NCBI RefSeq assembly: GCF_032854445.1
Contig: NC_088304.1
Location: forward strand, 15,885,704 to 15,949,703
DNA length: 64,000 nt
From: Liolophura sinensis
Taxonomy: Eukaryota > Mollusca > Polyplacophora > Chitonida > Chitonidae
Reading direction: 5' to 3'
Shown here: piece by piece, positions 1-11,596 of the stretch
How positions within the stretch are numbered: the first letter of the stretch is position 1
Layout: every line of letters starts with the position of its first letter
Made by a program: the position numbers and the translations under genes
The notes under the pieces: generated by a model
Told to the model about the DNA's origin: nothing
Databases searched by the model: none
Seen by the model: the letters and a program-made list of their open reading frames with translations, nothing else

Positions 1-1659
1 TCGGATTAGTTTCAAATGAGGAAAGTTAGACGATGGCGATGGCCGCAGTTTCCATGGGCACATATTCCCGTTTCTTCAGTAACATAATATATGAATCGGG
101 TAGTAGAAAGAAAACTGTGTTAAAACATGCCCCACAGAGCGAAAGCTGCACATTGTTTTATCCAGTTTTAAAGTACGAACTCACGTGGCACCCATGTCTG
201 TAATGTAAAAGTGTATTAACTTAGAGAAATACTTACAGCGCACTGACAGTCGATTGAAAAAAATACAGATTCAACGCGAAATTACACCATTTCATATGTT
301 GCAATTCATTGGCACCTTTGTAAACCTACATATGTCAACAACCGGTACTTCAGGTAATTCGTGACAAGAACATAGGTTAGTAATGGATCCAAGCAACCGC
401 AGTTTTTTGTCTTTTTTTTTTTTTGGATTTGAAAGCAATTTCTTATCAAAAGAAATAAATTTTACGACAATATTAATTTCTTAATACCATTAACTTTTAC
501 CCGTTGTAGAAATATTTTCCCGTTTGAATTATCAAGCAAACTAAAGTATAATCTTCGATAAGGCGAGAGACAATTATGCGCAACACAGTGGGGTTGTTAA
601 ACTTTATTCTCAACATCAGACAATATCCATCTTTATATATCCAGCTTATTTACTTTACGTAACAAACCAAAAACAGGATCTATTCTTCAATTGAATGTTA
701 ACAGTTATGCATAACGATCGAAAGCGTGACTTAAAATTACAGCAAGGGTGTATACTTTGAGTTTTGTTTACATTTTCACAATTACACATAAAAACAGTGG
801 TTCAATTACCTCAGCTGTGGCATCGCTGTAACAAGTAACATATGTCATAAACGTTAAAGAGTTTGACGCAGGCCACAAGTTGTGTGCGTACTGATGACCA
901 TTTTTATCCACGCGTGATAATTTAGTGTGTGGATAAAAGGGATATAACACATGAAATGCCGGTTTGTTGTAAGCCCTGGAATAAAGTGAATGAATAAAAG
1001 ATTATTGATTTGTCAGAACAATGGAAACCAACGCATTTTTCATTTGATGTTGTTGTCAGTCTTATAGATCAATGTCGTTTGTTTTATAAACATAAAGACG
1101 AGGTTCCGTACGTTTATTATAATAGTTTACAGCATTGTTTTTAGTCTTCTTTTATATTTAGGAACTTTAACGCCGTTTTAAAAATGCTACAAATGAATGA
1201 ACACCTCGAGTAGAAGCGAAAACTCGATTCCTGGAACGCTGGTCTTGGTGGCACATCGAGGGTGGAGAGAAGAACAGGAAGTAGTCTAGTATGGGTGGAT
1301 TAATGCTTGCCCTGTGGGTTGACAGTGGGTTAGAGCCTGGGGTGGGAAGACCCTCGCACGGAACACTATCTCGATGAGGTGACGATCTACCTGGGGATGC
1401 CAGGCTCGGTGTCGTCATGTGCATTTGCTCTGAATGTCAGTCTGAGCACGTGACACTATGATGACCGGCCATCGACGGCCCCGCACTGTCGGTTGTCCCC
1501 ACCCTGTGGAGTGGACGCTCCCTGCCGATATATCACTCAAATCCTGAGCAATTGTCGTCCCTCAACTCCAGAATAAAAACACAACGCCCTGTAATAATCG
1601 GCAATCGATCAGCGATATCCACTTGACCGTGTACTAAACACACCCATCAAAACGTAAAG
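1..1659. other. 5' flank, no supported gene
   Basis: I see no coding exon here. The open frames (for example 1167-1424 on the minus strand) have no recognisable domain or convincing splice signals. The last few hundred bases before 1660 are presumably the promoter and 5' UTR of the KY-like gene, but I could not place a TATA box or initiator with confidence. A T-run lies near 409-424. Confidence 0.5.
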
Positions 1660-4584
1660 ATGCTTGAAACGACAACAACACGATCGACGAAGAAAAGCGG
1701 CAATGTGAAGAGTACTGGAGCGGAGTCCTCGAAGCACTCACTTAGATTGAAGAAGGGATGGACAAAGATTAAGAAAAGGGCCGGGAGTTTTAGGAAGGTG
1801 TTTTCACGGAAAACAAAGTCATGGGATATTGAATCTGAATTTCACCTTCAATCTTCATTGGTAAGCAATTGTGGAAAAATTAGTTATACGGATGTATTAA
1901 AATCAATTTTCTATGTAGCCTTTATGGGAATATCACCAGACAAGTACTAATATTGTTTCCTGATTTTATTACATATTCGGTCATCAATTATTATATATTT
2001 AATCAGCTTATTCATAGTAAAGCAGAGGATAAAAGTTTATATTTCCTGCTAAAAATATACAGCCTTTAAGCGAAAGCCGTAACAGCCAAGTGTTTGTTTT
2101 TTCAGGCCGAATGTTCTGTTGGACCAGTAGATAATCTAACATCATGTGGGAAACGAAACCTCAACACTACCTTCACCAAAGAGTGTCCAGATGTTCTTGG
2201 GCGTAATGACATGATATCCAGCCTTTCATGCACCGCTCACAACCGCAGTGTTGCTAAGAAACAATCTCGTTTCAGCATCGATAGCCAACCAAATATCTCC
2301 TCAGATAAGGCTAGAAAATCACCCCGCGCCGTGTTTGCAGAACTCAAGGTAAAAAAAACATGACGCATTTGTTGTCAGTTTATGTGAGATTTAAAAAACA
2401 GTTGTAAAAAGAGTTTTATTGTTTTGCATTTAGTTTTGTACTCCACCTATATGAAATGAATCAAAAAGTTTTCCTGATATCCATAATTGCTCTAGATACA
2501 ACCTCTTATTCAGCAGTTTCGGAGTCTGTCTTTGAGCAATATACCTTAAACGTCACATATAATATGTGAAAAGTAACTCAGCTGATATATAGTTAATTCA
2601 CTCTGTACATTAGTATTTACTTAGTAGTGTTAACAAATTCTCATATCTTTGAAACACGGATGTTTAACTGATTCTCGCCAAAATTAAAAATAAGGAAATT
2701 TATTTTTCACAGAGGGTGAGTTTGGGAGATAAAACAGCACCATGTTGGCCACCAGTAGTGCCACCCACATCCGGCAAGTCAGAACTGTTCTTAGACACAG
2801 CGGAATTCAGACGGTTGGATCGAAGAGCCATACAGGTATGCTACGCAGCAATCAAAAAATGTATTTAACACGAGTATTTGCTAAACGTTTGTCGAATGTA
2901 TGTGAAAGAAAGTATGTTTTTCTATCAAATACCTTCTTATGTATAGTATTACTATAACACGTTTGTTAAAAGCTGTTATGTGTCTAGAACGAAATGTTGT
3001 TTTTCTCTGGTAGAGGGTTTCACAGTACCGTAGCTTTTGCTATTAAGATTTAGAATTCGATGAGAAAGTCGTTTTTGTGTTGTTTTGTTTATTATTGCAC
3101 TGTTGAGTAGAAACTGATTGTCACCAAATGCCATTATAACTCTGATTCAGTTTGCTCGAAGCCAGTGGAGAGATCTGAAGAGAATGACCCGAAAGCTGAT
3201 CAAGAACTGCTGCAGTGATCTCGAGAAAGCTAGGTAAGATTGCATTTCATCCCATAACCAAAATTGTTTTCCTGCAGATAACTCTGAACATGTTCAATTT
3301 AAGATTATGAAAAATGACATTTGATAAACTTGAACTGAAAGAAATTCATGCCTTACAATGTGCAAGACCTCTTCATTTATTTTATTTATTTGATTGGTGT
3401 TTTACGCCGTACTCAAGAATATTTCACTTATACGACGGCGGACAGCATTATGATGACAGGAAACCGGGTAGGGCCTCGGGAAACCCACGACTATCCGCAG
3501 GTTGCTGGAGGATCTTCGCACGTACGCAAGACCTTTTTAAAAGATTTTGCTAATTTTACGACTGAGAAATATATTGCAAACATAAGACTATAAAATTATT
3601 GTTAAAATGGAAATATTGGTAAAGTTATTTTTCGAATTTCAGGGTTCTTTTTAGATGGGTGGTTGCCAGGGATTTGATCGTAAGGAACGCGAAGAACTTA
3701 AACTGGACCGTCTCCACAGTTAATGACGCTACAGATATGAAGGACAACCGGGAGTTATTTCACAGACTTTACCAAGACGTCTGCAAGTAAGTTTCTGTCC
3801 AACAACGGTTCACTTACACATGATCGATGTCATCGAATTGTTTCAAAGATATAAAAAATTTTTATAATTGTTTCAAAGATGTAATAATTTTCCGAACAGT
3901 ATGAATCGTACGACGAGTACATCATGCATGACCTCATTGTCATATTTTTCATTTTCCAGATACGCGGGTTTACCGTGCGAGATCATCCGGGGATATTCTA
4001 AGGGTGCCGGATACAGGCCAGGCATGCGCATCAGAGGCAGTTCTTTCCGTAACTGCTGGACAGCCGTTGCTATTGATGGCGCGTGGAGATTGGTGAACTG
4101 CACGTGGGCCGCTCGGCAAGTAACAGAGGTCGACTTAAAAACGTGTGATGAATTCTATTTCCTCACTGACCCCAAAGAACACATCTTTCAGCACTACCCG
4201 GATGATCCAAGGTGGCAGCTCCTAGAAGACCCACTCCCGTTTTCAGAGTTTGCCAAACTTCCAGTTGTTAGTTCGCCATTTTTCAACAACCATCTTCGCT
4301 TTTCTTCGTGTTATTCTTCAACAGTTGTGGCCGAAAATGGAATAGCTGAAATACGACTCTATCTTCCTGTGGACGTTAAACTTGGATCGCAATTACGACC
4401 ATCTAGGCGAAATCCGACAATCGAATCTTCAACGAGAGTCTCACTTCGATGTGGGGGCAGCGAAGCCATTTTTACTGTGTTGTCACGCCAACCAGGATTA
4501 TTCTACTTTTCCATATATGCGGCTGGTCCTGAAAACACTCAGTGTCTGGAAAGTGCTTGTTCGTTTGCCGTCAGGTTTAAGTAG
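1660..4584 (+). CDS. KY-like (kyphoscoliosis peptidase-like) transglutaminase-fold protein, six exons
   Basis: Exons are 1660-1860, 2106-2348, 2713-2835, 3151-3233, 3643-3786 and 3960-4584, all with GT-AG introns. Phases agree throughout (0,0,0,2,2) and the model gives about 472 aa. Residues 1-67 are lysine and arginine rich (RLKKGWTKIKKRAGSFRK), and the region to about 190 is low complexity. Exons 4-6 carry the transglutaminase-like core: LFRW near 219-222, LFHRLYQDVCKYAGLPCE near 255-272, GYSKGAGYRPG near 276-286, and FRNCWTAVAIDGAWRLVNCTW near 294-314. This order matches KY and hillarin proteins, which act at muscle Z-discs or in the cytoskeleton of animals. There is no signal peptide. The usual Cys, His and Asp appear replaced by R253, N296 and N311, so it is probably a pseudoenzyme or binding protein. 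A SINE fragment sits in intron 4. The family is confident; the N-terminal exons are less certain because that region is poorly conserved. Confidence 0.85.
3375..3526 (-). mobile_element. SINE family A, 3'-end fragment in KY-like intron 4
   Basis: In minus orientation this is the tail half of the window's commonest SINE: the AAAT tail, then the conserved GTACGGCGTAAAACACCAAT block and the CGCCGTCGTATAAGTGAAAT block. A 9-bp direct repeat, GCAAGACCT, flanks it (3362-3370 and 3526-3534). This is the target-site duplication expected of a 5'-truncated retroposed copy. Confidence 0.88.
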
Positions 4585-5085
4585 TAGATTACCAAAAGAC
4601 TGTGCTTCTGTGCTATAATTTTGTATATACGATCCTGTACTATCGCAGTGCTTCTTTTTTTCTAAACACATGACCTCTTCTGTCCTTACGTCTACAAGAG
4701 TGAATGGTTACCTGGCCAAAAAAGAATCAAAATATTTATCAGGTGAAATTTCAAACTGCAAGAGGTCAAGGCCATCAACCCACACCATTGAAGTATTACA
4801 CCACATTTAAAATAGAAATATCATTAACTATCTGTGGTTGCCACCTTCAGCGTGTTTGTAAAGTGCTTTCATGTAAATAGTGCCTGATAATATACTCGTG
4901 CTTTTTGAATGTATTTGTATATTTGAACATAAATATATATATGGTCAAAGAATTTGTCCTTGTTTGTTTAATTTCATGTGATCCCCACGCTGAATTTTGT
5001 GTAAAAGTCTTTAGTACTCTCAAGTTTCACCACAACCTTTAAATGAAATGAATTTTAGTAAAATCAATTATTTCAATGTTCAGGA
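4585..5085. other. 3' flank of the KY-like gene
   Basis: AT-rich sequence that should contain the 3' UTR. No clear AATAAA is visible; the nearest candidates are CATAAA-type variants near 4928. No coding signal was seen. Confidence 0.4.
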
Positions 5086-6250
5086 ACACATTCATGCAGT
5101 CCATTCGCTTTACGAACATTCAGTTATGTAGTTCTTCCCCCGATTTATTATGCAGTCGATTCCCAATTTAGTCACTTATGCAATCGATTCCACATTTAGT
5201 CACTTATGCAGTCGATTCCCCATTTAGTCACTTATGCAAATCGTCCGCCATTATTGCGCTCAATAATTCATGCATTTCGTCTTTCAGTCAACTATTCACT
5301 GATCCATGCAGTCCTACCGTCACTCAGTCATTTATCGAATCCGTTGGCTATTCAGTAATTCAATCATTTATGCAATTATTCTGATATTAAGCCCACCGGA
5401 GGGTCCATCATTCATTCAGTCATACAGTCCGTCAGCTCTTCAGTCACCGCAGTCGGCCCTGTCTTCAATTATTGATTCACGTAGTTTTTCGACTATTCAC
5501 CCATTCAATAATTCACGCAGTCTCGTTGGTACTGAATCCATTTCTTATGCATACCAACCGCTATTGAATCCTCCATGAAATCTGCCCATCCTGGAATGCG
5601 CCATTCATTCATGTAGTCGGTCACCATTTCAGTCAATCATTTATGTATTGCATTTGTCGGGTAATCATATATTTATTCATGCATTCCGTAGGCTACTCAG
5701 TCACTCAGTCGTAATGCCGTCCATCCGATGGTCAACAATTCATTCGTTCATGCAATCTGCCCAACATTCAGTCACTCATTCGTTCATGCAATCTGTCCCC
5801 CACTCAGTCACTCATTCATGCAATCTGCCTCCCCCCCCACTAAGTCACTCATTCGTTCATGCAATCTGTCCATTACTAAGTCACTCATTCGTTTATGCAA
5901 TCTGCCCAAAATTCAATCACTCCTTTGTTCATGCAATCTGAACACCACTCAATCCCTCATTAGTTCATGCCATCTGCCCACCACTCAGTCACTCATTCGT
6001 TTAGGCCGCCTGCCCGCCACTCAGCCACTCATTCGTTCAAGCAATTTGCCGACCATTCAGTCACTCATTCAATGATCCCCATCCGCACATCATTCAGTCA
6101 CTCGTTCATTTATGCGCTCTGCACACCATTCAGTCATTCATTCATTTATGCCGTCGCCGTCTCATTCATTTATGCACTCCGCACACTATTCAGTCACGCA
6201 TTCATTTATATCGTCGGCCTCTATTTCATTTATGCAGTCCGCACACCATT
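5086..6250. repeat. Degenerate satellite, CATTCAGTCACTCATTC-type units
   Basis: Diverged tandem units of roughly 35-45 bp built from CATGCAATCTG, CACTCAGTCACTCATTC and similar words. The units become more alike towards the right and grade into the regular 56-bp array. Long open frames here (such as 5967-6350) are products of the repeat: they encode HSVTHSFMQS-like low-complexity peptide in several frames and are not credible genes. Confidence 0.85.
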
Positions 6251-6690
6251 CAGTCACTCACTCACTCATCCATGCAAGTCATCGATTTATGTAGTTCAAC
6301 ACCATTCAGTCACTCACTCACTCATCCTTGCAAGTCATCGATTTATGTAGTTCAACACCATTCAGTCACTCACTCACTCATCCTTGCAATTCATCGATTT
6401 ATGCAGTTCAACACCATTCAGTCACTCAGTCACTCATCCATGCAAGTCATCGATTTATGTAGTTCAACACCATTCAGTCACTCACTCATCCTTGCAATTC
6501 ATCGATTTATGTAGTTCAACACCATTCAGTCACTCACTCACTCACTCATCCATGCAAGTCATCGATTTATGTAGTTCAACACCATTCAGTCATTCACTCA
6601 CTCATCCATGCAAGTCATCGATTTATGTAGTTCAACACCATTCAGTCAGTCACTCACTTATCCATGCAAGTCATCGATTTATGTAGTTCT
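6250..6690. repeat. 56-bp minisatellite, eight copies
   Basis: The word ATCGATTTA recurs at 6281, 6337, 6393, 6449, 6501, 6561, 6617 and 6673. The spacings are 56, 56, 56, 52, 60, 56 and 56. The 4-bp changes come from gain or loss of one CACT in an internal (CACT)n run. Units are nearly identical, so this is a young expansion from the degenerate satellite to the left. Confidence 0.93.
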
Positions 6691-7097
6691 TTCACTTCCT
6701 CGTAATGTCACGCGACAGTGAGTGAGCGAGTGCTTGGGCAGAAAACACATGCACCACGCAAACAAAACACGTAGAGAAATAGATAGTCTAGGGAAGAGCA
6801 GATCAAAGGCTTTCCGGAAATATATTAATAGATTTGACCAGTATATACCTATACATAAACAATATATACCTAAAAGACATAAGATTTGATAAATTACAAC
6901 TATATTTCAGATCAGATGAAACTAGATTACAACAGTCACATGCAAATTACACGTTCTCTCCTTCATTCTTCATGACGGGCAAAGACTTACGGTCAGATTT
7001 TTACCATGATGTGGAGATCCGTATTCAGTGATAACAAACAATGGCGCTTACTGCTTCAGCTGCACAAGACATAGTGGCTAAAATATTAACTGCTCTT

Positions 7098-7369
7098 GGG
7101 GCCTCCGTGGCTCAGTTGGTTAGCGCGCCAGCGCATCCTAATGACTCAGGAGTCTCTCACCAATGCGGTCGCTGTGAGTTCAAGTCCAGCTCATGCTGGC
7201 TTCCTCTCCGGCCGCACGTGGGAAGGTCTCTCAGCAGCCTGCGGATGGTCGTGGGTTTCCTCCGGGCCCTGCCCGGTTTCCACCCACCATAATGCTGGCC
7301 GCCGTCGTGTAAGTGAAATATTATTGAGTACGGCGTAAAACACCAATCAAATAAATAAATAAATAAATT
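7098..7369 (+). mobile_element. SINE family A, full length
   Basis: Starts with a tRNA-like head: GGGGCCTCCGTGGCTCAG contains a pol III A box and GAGTTCAAGTCCAGC a B box. The body follows (CTTCCTCTCCGGCCGCACGT), then the conserved tail block TATTGAGTACGGCGTAAAAC and an (AAAT)n end. It is the most complete copy in plus orientation and serves as the reference for other fragments. Naming the superfamily (for example one of the described metazoan SINE core groups) would need a library search. Confidence 0.92.
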
Positions 7370-7802
7370 ATCCAACTAATAGCAATATACGTATGACACA
7401 TGAAATCCAAAGTTTACAAAAAGGTCTCAGTGGAAGACAGGTTTCAGTATTCCTGCCTAGCACATGTCCAGTGGACTTGAGGAGCAATGCGGTGTAGGGT
7501 GGTCCATTACCATCCGCTTATTATTTACGTTAGTGGGTTGTTCCGTTTCTCAGGCCCTATTTTAATGACGGATTTACACGCATGTATGTGTAAGAAGATC
7601 CCCAACGACTTTAAAAAACGTTTTACATTTTCTCCGATTGAATCTCCAAAGCAAAACCCCGACACAGCACAGGTAGGAATTCGGCGATACAGATTATCTG
7701 AGACATTGAGATGAATAGTTTTAATAAAAGCATAACTAAGGTAAATAAAATGAACAACTTACACACACTGTAGCATCACTGATGACACAGAATTACGTGT
7801 TT

Positions 7803-7950
7803 TAGGCCGTACTCAAAGATACTTCACGACGGTGGCCAGCATTGTTGTAGGAAGAAACCGGGCAAATCCCAGGGAAAACCGACGACCATCCGCATCTGGC
7901 TGGCAGACGGGAAAGCCGACGACCATCCACATCTGGCTGGCAGACATCCC
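7803..7950 (-). mobile_element. SINE family A, old fragment with an internal tandem duplication
   Basis: A diverged 3' half in minus orientation. The stretch CGACGACCATCCGCATCTGG is present twice in tandem (about 7876-7908 and 7912-7945), a duplication of roughly 35 bp absent from the other copies. Confidence 0.8.
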
Positions 7951-9236
7951 TGGAGCCCATTCCACAAAACCATTTCCGACGTAAGTTAAACTTTACAACC
8001 TCTCCACAAAATTTAGGTTTTGGCACTATAAGTTGAAATCTGACTTCAAATAATACTGCTGAGGTGGAAATATTTTGATTTCTAAAACCGAAATCATAAG
8101 CTCTAAGATCGTATGGCTTTGTGGAATCAGCCCCTGACAAGCAGAGAAGCGAGGAGAGATAATGCCGCATATCTTTACATGACCAAAGTTGGTGGTTTTC
8201 TCAAGCTTTCTATAGCCAGAAACCACGGCCTACACGCCGACGTACAGGAAGTTGACCAATAAACAGTATACGTACACGTCTTGGTTTTCTTTAATGTTTA
8301 TTCTTCACACACACGTTCTTTGCTAATGATACTTCATATTTCAAGTTTTAGTTGTTTTTCTGCATGAAAAAAAATTACACCTCACTTCTGCACCGAAGTG
8401 AGAAGATTTCTTATCTAGTTGCCAGGAACCCTGGGGTAACTGGGGTAAGCTAACATGTGATTTCACCGGTAATACGTGTAACCGCTTGCACACTGTCATC
8501 AGTGCTTTGATTTTACTTCATGTGGTTTAAAACTTTTTTTATCATAAATTTTTTATTTTAAACATTTCACGTAAAAAGTCTAATAGTATACCTTGTAATG
8601 ACTCGTACATTTCATAAGCACAACTAATCCAAGTTATAAAGGAAACTTTTATGTTGCGAACATGTTGAGCATGATGAGATTCATCCAGCTATCCAGTTTA
8701 ACCAATCGTGAACCAGCATACGGTCTGACATTTGAATACTGTTTAACTCTGTTCCGAAGAATGCAGTCAAACTCCTGACGGTTAAGCATGAGTAAGATTT
8801 TATTACAACATAAACATGGTCATCCACTACACAACAACACACGATAACATATAATATAGTCTCATGGTGTACAATACAATAATAGCTATAAACATAAGCG
8901 TTCCATGTTTCTACGCCTCGAATTCCAGCAGATATGTGTCGCACCAACGTTTCGTCCAAGTGATGTTTACTTGATTACACTTCTCAGTAAGTCGATACGA
9001 CGAAATACGATTCAGTACTGTTAATCCCATCCAGTTCACAATGTACACAAAACTGCCGAAATATCATGCATTTTGATAAGACGTTTCTCAGCCCAATCCA
9101 CAGTCTGTGCCTAAGAGACATCATATTCCACTTGACGAAAGACAATGTATATATAAAAGGTACACTTTGCAGATATAGGTACACGTAGCCTATCACATTA
9201 ATTGTTAGTTTAGTTAGTGAAAATGAATCGAAATGG
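7951..9236. other. Intergenic, including the 3' UTR of the GPCR gene
   Basis: No recognisable coding sequence. For the minus-strand GPCR gene ending at 9237 this is downstream sequence. A possible polyadenylation signal (AATAAA on minus) lies at 8798-8803, about 430 nt beyond the stop codon. Confidence 0.4.
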
Positions 9237-10367
9237 TTATTTTTGTGGTGAGGATATAACACCGACCTCGAATTGCTCCCCTACGTGTTTGTCGGTTGAA
9301 CCTTCCGTTGTGCCATTTGATGCCCCTGTTGATGAACTTCTCGAGTTACCATCTGATGTCTTTGGAAACATTTTCCAGCGGATGGGTAACCTTTTCCTAA
9401 TTTCTGGAATTCTGTTTATCAATAAAATCGGGTCCGTTATAGAATTTAAAATCATCAACAGGGTCAACGAATGTAGAATCATTCTTTGAATACCAGAAGG
9501 TGGTTTTTCCAATGGGCCAAGGCTCAAAGAATATATTGCAACAGGTGACATCAGGAGCACTGTTGTCAGATAGAGCAGAAAATAAGAAATGGTTAAGGAA
9601 ATAAAAACTCGAGAGGATTTACTGTGCTTTTCTGTAGTCTTAACAATGCTTTTGTACTTTAAGTATATAAAGGTGAAAATATATACAACAAACGTGGTTA
9701 AGCCTTGGATTACGATCATGGTGGGTCGGAAGGTCCGGGTGTACATATAAAATCCTGGCATAAGCGTTGTACAGAGGTCAGCAGGTGCCCGCTTCATCCT
9801 TAAGGGTAGGATTATAGCAGGAAGTAACAAACACATGGCAAGTAATACCTGACAAAGTAAAATTATACACTTTGATAGCCTGCTGTAACCTTTGACTTTA
9901 TACGTCAGAGGAAAGCAAACAGCATAGACCCGATCACAGGCCAAGCAAAACGAACAAAAACCCTGGAAAAGAATGCCAAAAGGTGAGACGAGATTCGTCA
10001 CTAACTCTAAACAAGAAATAGCTATGGTGTTGTTCAGCTCAAACACCATACACACCCAAATAATGCACACGGGGACTTTTTGTGTGAGAGGAAAGCCTAC
10101 GTTAGCCACTAAATTACTGGTCAGAAGAAACTTTGCTTTTAAAGTCTCATTTGAAACCTTAGATAATGCCGTCAGCACGAAACTGTTGATGACGCACGAC
10201 AGCGAAAGGAGAACCAGTGCAGCGCATTCAACGGGTAGTATACTCAGGTTGACCTGAAGAGTGTCAAAGATTGTTTTGTGCCTGTCCTCTTTCAGGGTAG
10301 CTGAATCCAGCGGTGTCGCGCCGTTACTGCAGTTGGAGTAGCTGTCATCCGACATGGAACAATTCAT
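9237..10367 (-). CDS. Rhodopsin-class (class A) G-protein-coupled receptor, single coding exon
   Basis: A 376-aa open frame with seven hydrophobic segments: about 48-68, 80-100, 113-140, 165-188, 213-236, 254-282 and 296-318. The extracellular N-terminus has N-glycosylation sequons at N2, N12 and N40. DRVYAV at 145-150 is the DRY motif at the end of TM3. TM1 has N61 in the usual conserved place. TM7 ends in NSITDPILLIN (308-318), a DP variant of NPxxY that lacks the tyrosine. The aspartate usual in TM2 appears to be N89. The tail (338-360) is rich in Ser, Thr and Gly, suiting phosphorylation. The coding sequence has no intron, but a good splice acceptor (TATTTCAG) lies 14 nt upstream of the ATG at 10382, suggesting a spliced 5' UTR. 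The ligand cannot be inferred; it could be a lineage-expanded chemosensory or orphan peptide receptor. Confidence 0.88.
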   Translation of the reverse strand: MNCSMSDDSYSNCSNGATPLDSATLKEDRHKTIFDTLQVNLSILPVECAALVLLSLSCVINSFVLTALSKVSNETLKAKFLLTSNLVANVGFPLTQKVPVCIIWVCMVFELNNTIAISCLELVTNLVSPFGILFQGFCSFCLACDRVYAVCFPLTYKVKGYSRLSKCIILLCQVLLAMCLLLPAIILPLRMKRAPADLCTTLMPGFYMYTRTFRPTMIVIQGLTTFVVYIFTFIYLKYKSIVKTTEKHSKSSRVFISLTISYFLLYLTTVLLMSPVAIYSLSLGPLEKPPSGIQRMILHSLTLLMILNSITDPILLINRIPEIRKRLPIRWKMFPKTSDGNSRSSSTGASNGTTEGSTDKHVGEQFEVGVISSPQK

Positions 10368-11596
10368 GTTGATGTTGCAGTCTGAAATACAGATGAGGCC
10401 CTTTTATCGTTCCGTCAAGCTAAACACGTTGCTAATTAGTTAGTATACTGTACAAAGTGTACATCATCGATTCTTGCCTTTAAAGGCCTGTAGCACGCCT
10501 CTCGACATGAAACAAAATTTGTTAACTTTCATAAGGCATTGCATTTCTCAGTTTATCTGTGGTGTTTCTAATCTAGGTTTAGAGATGTTAAGATGCATGT
10601 AACTAAAATTAACAATGCAATTGTTAGCGAATGTGGAAGAAGCGTTTACGATCTCTGACAATGTGACTAGAAACCGTTTCACGAGCAACACACAATCATA
10701 TATAATCGCTTATAATTACCATGGATACAACAGTTGTTGTTTTTAATTTATTTTATCCATGTGATTGTTGTTCAACGCCATCGTCCAGAAACATTCCCAT
10801 AAATGATGACGCAAGTCTGATGAGTGAAGGAAACCAAGTGTCATCTATAAACCCCGTATGTTCCGTTTACTGGCGACGACTTCAAACCGAATATGTCAGC
10901 CAATTCTGAACATACACGTGTAGCTGCGATGTCAGTTGCCATACAAGTATCCTGAAGAGTAGTTGTAGTCCTTAGGGAGAATTTTGAGGACATTTTTCGG
11001 GGAAATGTTTTATACCCCAATGACAGTGCATTCCGTCAACTGGTAGAACAATATCCCTATTCAAATTACCAAAGACAGGTTTTATTAAATAAATTTCTGT
11101 AACAATTTCTTAGAATATAAATAATTTCAACAAGAGATGGTTACCAGGAAGATGATATAGTCAACAGTTTCCAACTGCGTCGGAAAGACAAATATGTATG
11201 TGTGATATACATTATTCTCCTAAAAAGCAAGAAAGGACAAAAGCATGCCAGTTACACTTTTATTGCAAATATTTATATAAACGTAGTGGTGATATTAAAA
11301 TTTCGCCATGTCTATATAGAAGCCGCTAGCCGGGGTAGTTAAGCAGACTTTGGTACACATTACATATACAAAGCATAACGCCCAGAATGTAGAAGGGATG
11401 TAGAATGGCAGCAGTCGATGACTAAAAAAGGTTCGAGATTTATTCTTATAGGTTGTGTGTTTGTAAATAACACCCCCCCCCCCCCCACCCCTCTCAAAAA
11501 AATATACGGCATTACGTTTGTGAGATGTCTGGGTACTACAGATGATATATGGTAGGAAAGGTGGAAGAAAGAAGGATATCCTTCTTACGCAGCTGT
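10368..11596. other. Upstream region of the GPCR gene, no supported gene
   Basis: Should hold the first non-coding exon and promoter of the GPCR, neither of which I can place. A short C-run lies near 11467-11486. No other coding signal was found. Confidence 0.4.

Noticed and set aside
5086-6690. Overlapping open frames of 60-127 codons, rich in His, Ser and Phe
   Set aside because: They are the tandem satellite read in several frames. Composition and repetition explain the absence of stops, and no start, splice or domain evidence exists.
7098-7210. tRNA gene
   Set aside because: The A and B boxes are those of the SINE's tRNA-derived head. No cloverleaf with paired acceptor stem can be drawn, and the same head recurs in other copies followed by the SINE body.
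7041-7338. Open frames over the SINE at 7.1 kb (also 11.7, 41.7, 48.6, 50.97 and 63.4 kb)
   Set aside because: The same peptides recur wherever the SINE occurs, so they are translations of the SINE and not genes.
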